Assembly: GCA_945910005.1 (NCBI GenBank)
Contig: OX246746.1
Location: 25,939,075-26,003,074, forward strand
From: Isoperla grammatica
Taxonomy: Eukaryota > Arthropoda > Insecta > Plecoptera > Perlodidae
DNA length: 64,000 nt
Direction: 5' to 3'
Position numbers and translations under genes: made by a program. Shown here in pieces: positions 11,452-21,423 of this stretch; the stretch's first letter is position 1, and each line of letters begins with the position of its first letter. The notes under the pieces were generated by a model that ran no database searches, had not been told where the DNA came from, and saw nothing but the letters and a program-made list of their open reading frames with translations.

Positions 11452-11615
11452 TAGTTCTCTTACAACAACTTTGGTAATGCTTTCGTCATCAATCGTTGAC
11501 GTGTTTACGGTCTCGGCCAACCCGAGCAGGTATTTGAATTAGCCACGATCGCTGGTTGGCTGCGGCTCACCCACTCGTGGCGGAAGCATTACCGAAGATG
11601 TTGTACGACGACTAT
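11452..11615. mobile_element. Foldback MITE, ~164 bp
   Basis: The left arm (TAGTTCTCTTACAACAACTT, then GGTAATGCTTTCG) is complementary to the right arm (GGAAGCATTACCGAAGATG, then TTGTACGACGACTA) around an asymmetric centre containing AGCCACGATCGCTGGTTGGC. It lies just upstream of the PMCA first coding exon. It resembles the element at 25055-25222 in size, arm motif GCTTTCGTCA and centre (CGATCGCTG, TTGGCT), so both likely belong to one family. Confidence 0.65.
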
Positions 11616-12668
11616 ACTGTTTCTTTAACTTTAATAGCTATTAGGCAACTTAGTCATGGCAATGTCATCATAGGCTAATTTTTACCTAATCTTTAAGGCT
11701 TCTTAAGCCTGATGCAGGCATATACTGGTACATTACAAGATTAGAACACAACTAAGTAGTCTGTGGTTTTCTTTAAAGGTTAGAATGTCAAAAACATTGT
11801 CCTAATTTATTTGCCTTTACAACAAAGAATGATTTCCGTAGCTAGTGCTATTCTCGAAGAAGTTATCAACAAAAATTTTATAACTTCTTGTCTTTGGGAC
11901 ATTAACAATTTGTGATGGCTGGCTCAGTTAATCAGTAAATCAGCTAACATCAATGGGTAACGACCTCGCATATCAAACCACGCAATACTAATAGTATTTT
12001 ATTGAGAATTTAAGAATGCTTCAAGATATTGAAAAAGCGATTCCTATGCAGAATTTGGTTTTGCATCAGCTAAACAAGGAATTTCACAACTTTAAAATAT
12101 ATTAGGCTATAGGCCTAGGTGCAATTCTCTCTCTAAAATTGTTCCGATTTGTATCTGTAATTAGTAGGCTACTTCTAAATTATTTAATATTGAAATCGCA
12201 ATCATAGGCCTAACAATTAGACTACAATGTTTCACCATTTTATATTCATAGTTTAGCTGATACAAAACAAAACTCCGTGTAGGAATACCTTGCAGCGTTC
12301 TCAAGATACCAACAAAAACGTTAACTTAGCGAGTTAGGTCGCCTTTAACCAGCACATAATTAATAAACATAGGCCTACCAAATCACCAAAAAATCACACA
12401 GTCAAATGATACAAAGGCAAGTCATGAGTCATGACAACCCCATCAACTCGCCTGAACTTTTTCTAGCGCCAGGAGCCCAGGACACAACTAGCAGGTCTGT
12501 GTGACCACATGGCAACGTAAAATCAGCGTTCCTCACCCTTCGCAAACAACTATACACGTGACAGGCCCACAACCTGCTCCTGCCACAACGCAGCAAGGCA
12601 AGTAGCCTACTTGAGCCAATGCTCACCGTCTTACCGCACTTTTACTGCTACACTGTAGGCCTACGGGC

Positions 12669-13072
12669 TAGGGCTGGGAGAAAACGTTTAATTTTGTAAA
12701 CGTTTATTTTTCCAAATTTTTCCCGTTTTAACGTTTAACCGTAACTCAACAAAAAATTAGTCGTAATGTTCACGAAAAATGGTGTTTCAACGAAATAATA
12801 CGGGTGATTTATATTATATTAATTATTGATTATATTCTCCACCTTTGTGTCAAACTGTCCAGTCATTTTGACTCCACACACTAAGCTTTGCCTCGTCGGC
12901 TCGTCGGAGAGCTGTAACCGGAAAAATGTGCGAGTTTGGGTTTTGGGTGGAGGTGGGGGTGCGGGGGAGGGGGATTGGTCAGGTGGGGTATAAGACACGG
13001 TTGAACGTGTGTGAATATTTGTACACATATATTTTCGCGCGGGCGTTTACACGTTTAAACGACTCAGCCCGA
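12669..13072. mobile_element. Short hAT-like element (404 bp) with 8-bp target duplication
   Basis: The left end TAGGGCTGGGAG and the inverted right end TCGGGCTGAGTC are similar. They are flanked by CTACGGGC (12661-12668) and GTACGGGC (13073-13080), 7 of 8 identical. Subterminal ACGTTTAA/TTTAAACG motifs occur at both ends. There is no coding frame. This is the third element in the window with hAT-type structure. Confidence 0.72.
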
Positions 13073-13514
13073 GTACGGGCCTACCAATTTAAAATACAAA
13101 CTATTCGATTCAATGTAGGCATTCACATCCAATTTTCTTAATTGTGAGTGATGGGGGGGGGGGAGGCACGTCACCGTATGCCCTTAATTGAGGGTAAGCC
13201 GCCACTATTTAAACTTGATATGCTAAGCCTAGTATGCCTCAGTGTTCTATAGAAGGCCTATTTGCTATGAACAGAGCATATCGTCCTCATTTTTAAATCA
13301 ACATATTCTCTATTTTTCAGTGTGCATGTCCTACTTTTTACTTCCACACATACGGTAATCATAACCTAGGGCCAATTCATGAACGCCTTATACTGAAAAA
13401 CGTCTAGGCCTAGCCTCTAGAACCTGGCTTTCAACTTTAGGACCTCTTACCCTACGTGTTTCCAGGCATATAAGGCGTACATTGACATTTTCGCATGCCT
13501 ACAAGCTCCACATT

Positions 13515-13782
13515 AATTGTAATAACGATAAAAGTAAAGGCTTTTAAAGGCTAAGTAGGGCCTAGGCCTAGGTACCTAACCTAAGCCATGTAGCTCCTCC
13601 CGAAGCCTAAAAAGGAGCTTCTCGAGTAGTTAATAGGTTATGGAGCCTTGAATTGTAATAACGATAAAAGTAAAGGCTTTTAAAGGCTAAGTAGGGCCTA
13701 GACCTACCTAACCTAAGCCATGTAGCTCCTCCCGAAGCCTAAAAAGGAGCTTCTCGAGTAGTTAATAGGTTATGGAGCCTTG
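13515..13782. repeat. Tandem duplication, two ~136-bp units
   Basis: Two near-identical copies start AATTGTAATAACGATAAAAG at 13515 and 13651, and each ends in GGTTATGGAGCCTTG. The second unit is 4 bp shorter at a run of overlapping AGGCCTA motifs. The high identity suggests a recent duplication. Confidence 0.9.
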
Positions 13783-14120
13783 CCTCTAGGGCAGGCCTAG
13801 GGCTACACACCTTTTGCAGTACCTTTTTAGATGCCAGACTTGTTTCCGCTAAGGCATCTTTCTCTTATTTTCTTGTTATTTTCCACAGACTACTTTTGAT
13901 AAGATTGATTTAGGCGTTGTCAACTTTCTAAGCTACCTATGCATGCCAAACCCAGGACGACTCATAACACTCCGAAAGGGTTAACAAGCCTACACTCGGA
14001 CACTACGGAGCGCAGTGTTGACATCGGTTGGTAGAGCGCGGAAACGACGCCAGCGCTCAGTGCTCACTTCTAGCACTGAGGCGCGGTTTTTTAAATTGTA
14101 CGCAACCACGGTACCAATTG

Positions 14121-14156
14121 TAGCTCTCGAATCACGATTGCTACCGCTGAGCTACG
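14121..14156 (-). repeat. Partial tRNA-like segment
   Basis: On the minus strand the sequence reads CGTAGCTCAGCGGTAGCAAT, a good tRNA D-arm (A box), followed within about 10 nt by GATTCGAGAGC, which resembles a T-arm B box. The spacing is too short for a whole tRNA, so this is a truncated tRNA-derived relic rather than a gene. Confidence 0.3.
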
Positions 14157-14604
14157 TTTATTGGTAAACATCAATGTATTATTGAAGATTGAAATTAATA
14201 GTACGTGTGGGTCCAAACCTGGCCGCAGTTTCTATTTCTGTATCAGAATTAACAAAACACCATTCCACGGTTTATGAAACAACAAACAAAATATCGAGAG
14301 TTAAAAAAACAGAACACGTCTTCCAAATGCATTTTTCTTCAACTCTTATATTCAAAATAATGCGAAATCAGGAAAACCATTTTGGGCTGATTCTAAAAAA
14401 TCCATCAAAACAACATCATAGAAAACAACTAGTAAGATACAGCATAGACAGCATCTTAGAGGGTAAAATAAATTAGAATTTTTAAAATAATTGCCTCTCA
14501 GAGAAAATCCACTACATTTTTACTTTATCAACATTTTTTAATTTCTGTCAATTAAATCAGACAAAATGCTTTTTTTTAATTTTCTTTCAGATTAGTGTTA
14601 TATA

Positions 14605-14770
14605 AACATAGCCACCACTGCTTTATACACGAGACAGTAGAGATGTGTTTCTCCATCAATGCAGTTATGCAATGTCAAGATAGTGATGGTGTCTCGTAGG
14701 GAGTCGAACCCAGGTTTGTCGGCTGCCCACCCACGGCTGCCTCGCGGGCGCCATATATATATAGCCAGGC
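14605..14770 (-). mobile_element. Possible tRNA-derived SINE relic
   Basis: The minus strand carries a perfect pol III B box, GGTTCGACTCC, at 14710-14700, preceded by GCAGCCGTGGGTGGGCAGCC in the place of the anticodon and D arms. About 90 nt of non-tRNA sequence follows. The A box is not convincing and no target duplication was found. Confidence 0.35.
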
Positions 14771-17243
14771 GAGGGTTCCAAATACCGACACAGCGCTGAC
14801 CGTGAATTAGGAAGTATTTTTGTCCGTATTCTTTCCCCCCTTTAAACGATGGCACATGCTAAACCTCACTGTTCTACCCGTTATATACACTGGACGAAAA
14901 AATATGTTATATTTACATCACGAACACATGGCAACGACAATTTGTTTGAACTTATGCTAATTTATTCCTTATATCACACTTAATGCAATGACATCATGGC
15001 CTTCTGGTGTATTTCTCAGTGTGAGTGTTGCCTTTATGGACACTTAAAGCTGTAAGCACACCCATTGTGTTAATCGTGATCACGGCAATGACGTGTGGTC
15101 GCTCTCTCAAGTAATCGATTTGGTTGAATGTAAAACAATAGCCACCGAATACGAGTGCATAGCTTTATGATTCAAATTAAAAAACGATGTTACTAATAAC
15201 ACTGATAGCGGGGGTCCGGGATTGCGGGTTGCACGGAATCTGCGCGACCGGGCGTCAAGACGCGCACGTGGTACTACAGCTGTGATTGGCTGAGTTGCCT
15301 CCGCAGCGTTGCGGCTTCGCAGCGACAAATTTGCAAGTTTTACGTAAATGAATTACCAAACCAAGGTCATAGAGCTCCGAAATGTGTGTTTTTGAAATTA
15401 AGCTTTAAATAATTAGGAAAAAAGATACATACGTAGGTCGTAAGTTGACTTTAAAGAACCACCGAACAAGTTGTTGAAGCGAATTTTAAATGAAGCTTTT
15501 GTGCAAACACTGGCAAGCGTGTAAACCAGATATACTCTTTCTGTTCGCACGGCAAACCTGTCGGCAAGAATAAATAAAAGTGTTCATTAATATAAAAACC
15601 TGTGCGTTTATTAGCTTTGAAAATGCGCCTTTCATAACTGTGCACGACCAGTGCCTCCTCTCTTCCCTCCCCCCTCCCTTATCCAGTTTCTCCGTTATAA
15701 TAATATTCGCTCTTTGTAATTTGTCTGTATTGGTAATTATTTAGACCTTCCTCCCTCTCCTATCCTTCCTTTCACCCATAAAGAAAGATTTCCAACTCGA
15801 CCAGTGGCTGATAAACCTTCAAACCGTCGCCTTCCCTGACGCATATACCACACTTCCTCAATATTCACAACATAGACAATAGACATCCCCCTTTCGTCTG
15901 ATCGGTCCAAGGCTTCCTACTGAACCCATCTAAAACTAAACGTTACTCTTTAGTAGCAAACAAGGAAACTGATATCGATACAGTCTAAGGAGTGTTCTTA
16001 TCCAATAAGTTTCTTAAGCTTGTTTTTATACTTTGGCGTTCATACATCAACAATATCGAAATAAATGCTTCAAACCACGATACGTAGGCCTATAGCGTTG
16101 TGTAATACAAGTAACTGTGGTGTTTGTATAGAACAGGTTGGTATCTAAGTCACATGTCAATGTCAGTACAAACAAAGTGTTGTCATATTGTTTAGAAAGA
16201 CACTCGGCCACTGATGATCTCACTTAGACAAACACACCTTCGCCCATTACTCGACGGCTTAGTTAATCGAGATAATGAAAAACTAGCTACAATGCTAGAT
16301 GTCGATATTCATCGTTTACGGTACAAATCTTACCAGTAAAACTCGCAGATTATTTTAAACGAGAGTTTTTCATGTTGAAACTGTGTCTCACGAGCACATT
16401 ACAAAAGTTAAATCAATCATTCAAAAAAAAAAAAAAAAAAAAAAAACTATAAGCAAAATTGAAACTTAGAAACATTCATAAAAGAGAGTACCGGTATTGA
16501 ATTCTTTAGGGAATGCTATTATTATTTCCTTGCGATGATTGTAAGGCAAGATACCAATTTTAAGCATTAGAAATTACGCGGTGCGCCATTAAGTTGGAGT
16601 TGGACGATACAAACACTACGTGGACACATGTCTAAAGTATCAGTGTATCTCTCTTTTCCTATGCTCATTGCCCACACTACGGATTGTAGACATAACATGT
16701 CCTGGTTTCTATGAACTGCACAAATAAGCCAAGACCCTCAGTGAATTACACGGACTAATATGAATTTCAACTAACTCGATGGAATATCAATAAACATAAG
16801 TGTTAGTGTAGCCTCGAACAGCGTGGCGTAAATAGAACTTGCGTGCCCGCGTCGGCTCCCAACCCCACCTGCACTTCATTGTGTGCCACTCTCATACAGA
16901 TCTACGAGAAATACAATTGATGACTGATGAGTACTTATTTTACATATTTTAAACTATATTTTTTGCTGTGCATGTTATTATATGTACAACTCCGACATGA
17001 AATTGCTGTTTAATACCCAGCGAGTTTGCATAATCTGTTACCATGCACTTATCAACGTGGGATTGCATACAAGTAATTGGAAATTAAATACAAGTGTACA
17101 TTGTTGACCAGCTCAGTTAGAAGAATTGAATTTTCACTTACGTTGTGGCATTTTGTATTATGTGTTAAGGCCTGTGTGTCTTGTTGTTATTTCAAAAATG
17201 CAAAGTTACTGTTTACATGTACCTGAAGGCTACATACCGTATA
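14771..17243. other. No gene seen; simple repeats only
   Basis: AT-rich intergenic or intronic sequence. It contains a run of about 23 A residues at 16424-16446 and scattered TAGGCCTA. No reading frame with coding character or paired splice sites was found. Confidence 0.5.
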
Positions 17244-17469
17244 ATAATAATTTTGCTCCTGTGGGGTGCACACCAGCTTTACCTGACTTGCCCCTCGCAG
17301 GTGACCAACTAGGAGCCGGTATATTATGGTGTTTGGATAGATGGGAAGGAATGCCAGAGGGAGGACTCGATCCAAGCATTGGGACAGAAAAACTTTGTGA
17401 AAATCTACAGTCAAGATTACCGGTGGCCGGAACCGAACCGGTGACTTGCGTATGACGGCTGAGCCACCT
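17244..17469 (-). mobile_element. tRNA-derived SINE with 11-bp target duplication
   Basis: Read on the minus strand, the element starts AGGTGGCTCAGCCGTCATAC, with pol III A box TGGCTCAGCCG, then B box GGTTCGGTTCC about 35 nt on. A unique body of about 150 nt follows and it ends in an ATTATTATTAT-type 3' tail. It is flanked by identical 11-bp repeats CATACCGTATA at 17233-17243 and 17470-17480. The head, body, tail and duplication together define a retroposed SINE of 226 bp. Confidence 0.8.
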
Positions 17470-17755
17470 CATACCGTATAGACTGAGTATGGTCAGTTCC
17501 TATATGTGCATGCGCATCGGAAGCACATCGCAGTTGATCCGTCAACTGGCGCATCACTCGAGTCTCACGGTAAACACAGCACAGCATATTGGTAGAGACG
17601 GCAGCGATCCTCCGTCATGTATTTAACCAATTACGAACTTCACCATACCAATTACATTAGCAGCCTCCCTAGTCCCTTCTTCCTGCAACGACTGGCTGGA
17701 AGAGTTAATAATTAAGGAGTGGCTGACCCGGTGACTATTAAAAAAGGTACGATGC

Positions 17756-17830
17756 TATAAATTGTATCTTGGAGACAATAACTTAAACAGACTATTCAAG
17801 CGATCGGGCAGAACCAAAGAAAAGTAAAAG
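17756..17830 (+). promoter_or_regulatory. Weak candidate promoter plus non-coding first exon
   Basis: A TATAAATT box at 17756 is followed about 75 nt later by AAAG|GTAAGC at 17830/17831, a good 5' splice site. This could be a TATA promoter and a short untranslated exon. It could equally be chance in AT-rich DNA. No matching acceptor was identified. Confidence 0.15.
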
Positions 17831-18040
17831 GTAAGCGATCTTACACCTCTTCGAAACACAACGACTGTCAAGATAATGGCACATTCCAGCTTGCCGAGTA
17901 GCAGTGATGCAAACCCATTATCTCCAGGTCTAGTTAATTATGGTTTAGTACTCGAAGTTAACTGGTTCACTGCCATACGAAGACCGCAGCTGCTTGCATC
18001 TTATTCAAGTACCTTGTAATACCAACATCCGTGCTATTTA

Positions 18041-18790
18041 CTACTAGGAAAACGCTCTGTTGGACGCGTTGATAAGCGAGCGCGTCCATATCTACGAAGT
18101 ACGAACGTTCTGGCGAAAAGATCTCTAAGCTAATAAAAACAACAATTAACAACAATTCAAGAATGCGCATTACAAATTTTTTTCTAATTTCCATAGCTAT
18201 TATACTTCCCGATATTGTTGAATGCAGTGCAATGTGCGTTGCTAAGAATTTTCGTTGTCATTCTGTCTAGTGTTTTCGCCGCGGTCCGCCACCGTTACTA
18301 ACAGTTATTGACAGCATTTGAAATGTAATTTCTGCCTCTAATACGTATCAGATTGCGTTTACATTAGTATATTCGTGACCGGACAAAAATTTACTATAAG
18401 ATAGCCACCTCACATTTTGATGTTACTGTGTTTCAGAAATATATTTTCGAGTAACTTTTGTGTAACTTTGCCAATATTTATCAGATCGCCATAAAATGAA
18501 CATATTCGTAACCGGAAAAAGCTTTAGAAAAATATGGCTATCTCACATTTTGCCGCCATTTTGTTTCAGAAAAAAAAATTGCAGTAACAATGGTGTAACT
18601 TTGTACCTTTTCGAACGATTTTGCCTCAAAACTATACACCTTCAATCCACATCGAGGCTTGTGGATGGTTCAAATTTCAAGTTGATCGGACTTTCCGTTC
18701 GACCGCTATCGACAGACATGAAAACAAAAAAACAAAACACAGAACGAAGTGCCTTAAGAGTCTAGTGGAGACGCTCGCTTCGCTCGCTTA
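18041..18790 (+). repeat. Dispersed ~750-bp repeat, copy 1
   Basis: It begins CTACTAGGAAAACGCTCTGT and ends CGCTCGCTTCGCTCGCTTA. It shares almost its whole length with 38740-39499 and, inverted, with parts at both ends of 32341-32857. It contains a short frame reading NNNSRMRI, a hydrophobic stretch, then CSAMCVAKNFRCHSV and stop. The upstream part of that frame is shifted by a 7-nt insertion relative to the other copies. The second half holds a degenerate internal duplication of a TTCGTGACCGGACAAAAA-type motif. Confidence 0.9.
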
Positions 18791-19224
18791 ACAAATTATA
18801 TCCACTTCCAAATGAACACAAAAATAATTATATTGGCATAAATTGCAACGGCAATAGATGACATTTCAAACGGCTGTTTAGACTGGATAATGATTGATTC
18901 CTTAGGAGCGGAAAAGTGAGGCCACATGATCGACGAAATCAACGTATTTCGTCTGGAAGTAAATGGCGATAATCACATCAACGTATAGGGTAGGGCGCTG
19001 AGTCGACCAAGTATGTTCACAGCTAGGGCATCCCACCGCTCGTGAGCGGTAGTTCGGGACCGCTGGTGAGACTTGCAAGAACAGTCAGCAGTAGCCAGTA
19101 TACCCCAAGAACGTATCAACGCCAATCGATGAAAATACAACTTATCGTAACTCTTCTAGAATCGCGCGTGGCGCAGGTCAACCTCAACCTCAGTCTGCTG
19201 GTGCTATGTATGCCCTACTCAGCG

Positions 19225-19275
19225 GCCTACGGGGGTCGAACCCGCTCTACTAAGTGATCGTACACGGCTCGGACA
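19225..19275 (-). repeat. tRNA-like B-box segment
   Basis: The minus strand reads GAGCCGTGTACGATCACTTA, then GAGC and GGTTCGACCCCCG. The B box (GGTTCGACCCC, 19242-19232) and a possible T-arm stem are present, but the acceptor stem and A box are not. It is likely a tRNA-derived repeat relic. Confidence 0.3.
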
Positions 19276-20488
19276 TGTAATGTACATTACTGCCGTATAC
19301 CCTTAGTAAACTGTGGACCACTCTATAGTATATTATTATCCTTAGAACAAAAGATTAAATATTGAATTACGAATACTTTCACTGCCAATCGTCAGCTTTT
19401 CGGCAGACTTAAATTATGATAAAAGTAAGATTCTGGTCTTAGAGTACGCCTTTACTTTTAGTTTTATTTTAAATGTACATGCAGGACACAATTGTGGATT
19501 GAAATAACATTCACTTTCAATGTAGGCCTACTAAGGAACCTTAGCATGACTGTTGGGACGTATAATGAGACGTATGGGACGTATGAGATTCGGAGTTCGA
19601 ATACTTTTTGAGATGGTTGCCAACTACTTAAACTGTCATGATGTACGACATTAGAAGACATCAGCTATAATCCATTCTTGTGCGCTATTTCAAGCACTTC
19701 TATCTGTTTTATAGAATATTGCACATCGCGTGTTAATTAATATTTCCTCCACAGCTCTCCAAACCATTAGTCTAGACTCTAGGAAGAAGCCAGTGTTCAT
19801 GCGAAACAGCAAGCCATTACATCACTGAGATCACACCCTTATCTCGTGCAAGTCAAATAACTACTGACATCAGAATAGAACAATCCAGAAACTGTAAATA
19901 ATAATGAATAATGAAGATAATAAATCCATTGTAATAAATTAGACGAAACAGGCCATAATTTCTCATGTAAGTGGTATACAAAAAAAAAAGAAGTAGAGAT
20001 AATAATATGCCAATATAAGAACTATATCTGTCTCATGTGACATCAAAGGTAGCTGAAAGTCGGAGAATCTCAAAGTGGGCAAGACAGTTTTAAGAGGGAA
20101 TATAATAATATCTTTGGTTTTAAGTATGCGCACTATTTGAGCAATGATACTTCGTGGTCACTGCTTAAAGTGTAGTCCATTACTGAACGATTAATAAAAT
20201 TGCTCCGTGAAATTTTAAGAAACAAAACAATACATAAAATGGTACTGATCACACAAAACTGAACATGACATTACCGTTGGTATTGATACAAAGCATAGCA
20301 AAACACGACAGTCAATACTATTAATGTGAAGAACTATAATATCTATGGTTTTATTTTGCCATTCAAACATTAACCAAAGTAGCAAAGCTTTTCATTAACA
20401 CACACGTAAACAGGCAGTTCACTAATGAAAGCTGTACAAAGCAACGCCAGAAATATTACTGACTTGGAAGTTATAAATAAAATAATAA

Positions 20489-20582
20489 AAAATTGTATTT
20501 ATCGTCTACCCACTCAGTTATAAGAACTAATTTTCAGTGGGGGATATTATACCATTTATTATGTGCTTCGTTGCTATAACGG
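20489..20582 (+). repeat. Dispersed ~95-bp repeat, copy 1 of 2
   Basis: It shares with 25888-25980 the blocks TTGTATTTAT, CTACCCACTCAGTTA and GGGATATTATACCA (GGGACATTATACCA in the second copy), then TTGCTAT. About 75-80% identity by eye. The family is unknown. Confidence 0.65.
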
Positions 20583-21041
20583 CCCCAAAGTGATCATTTA
20601 CATATACCATGTACCATTCATTACACAGAATTAAGTGAAATTCCGAATTTAAAAAAACCCAGCTCGAAACATTTATTATAATATTAGTGCTAGATTTTAG
20701 AATAGGGCTTGCACAGATGCTGTTAACATACCGAAATAGTGCATTCAGTTCGTCCTTCTTACTCGAGACATTTGACTAGTTTAGGAAAACGTGTTTAGAT
20801 CTATGCAATATGCATGTGTACGCTGCATGTATACATACATACTCGTACAATATTGACTACCTTGAGCAGTATTCCACACAACACCATTATTAATCTTGTA
20901 TTGTTATTAGGACGGGACGATGTAGAATCCATTACACGGATACACCACCACAGATGCTTCCCTGCTTCCCTAGAGAACACTATCATAAACCCAACCCTAT
21001 CACAGATGGTTCATAAATTACATAGAAGTATAACTGACGAG

Positions 21042-21423
21042 GATGGTGCGAATTGACGGCTTGGCAGATGGGGGGATGTATCTGCGTGGGCATGTAAGGG
21101 GTCTGGGGCAAAGCCCCAGCCGCCGGAGGCAACATTTTTTTGGAGGTATTATTGCCCTCGAGATGCCTTAGAAGCGATCTGAGAGTCCATTGGTTTGGTT
21201 TATTAAGTACAAACACTTCCTGGCTGGGAACACGATGTGTAAATTGACGCATTATTTATCAACGTTACAAGATAGTCACTTGATATGATATAAGTGAGAT
21301 GAGTATCCAGAGGTGAGGATTTAGCCATCCCCGGCGGGGATAACTTTCAGTAAACCAGAGCCAGGGATGAAATTATCAGGGGGGGGGGAATCCTCCCCAT
21401 TCCCCCCGTCAATTCGCACCCTG
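21042..21423. mobile_element. hAT-like terminal-inverted-repeat element, ~380 bp
   Basis: The left end GGTGCGAATTGACGG is a perfect 15-bp inverted copy of CCGTCAATTCGCACC at the right end, and the next bases on both sides are G-rich (TTGGCAGATGGGGGG against GGGGAATGGGG). The right outer base pairs read CAGGGTGCG inward, a common hAT terminus. The left terminus has diverged and the target duplication is unclear (ACGAG occurs next to both ends). Confidence 0.6.

Noticed and set aside
12429..12626. 65-codon minus-strand frame with Cys and Arg
   Set aside because: No splice sites, start context or family similarity; chance frame in a locally GC-richer patch.
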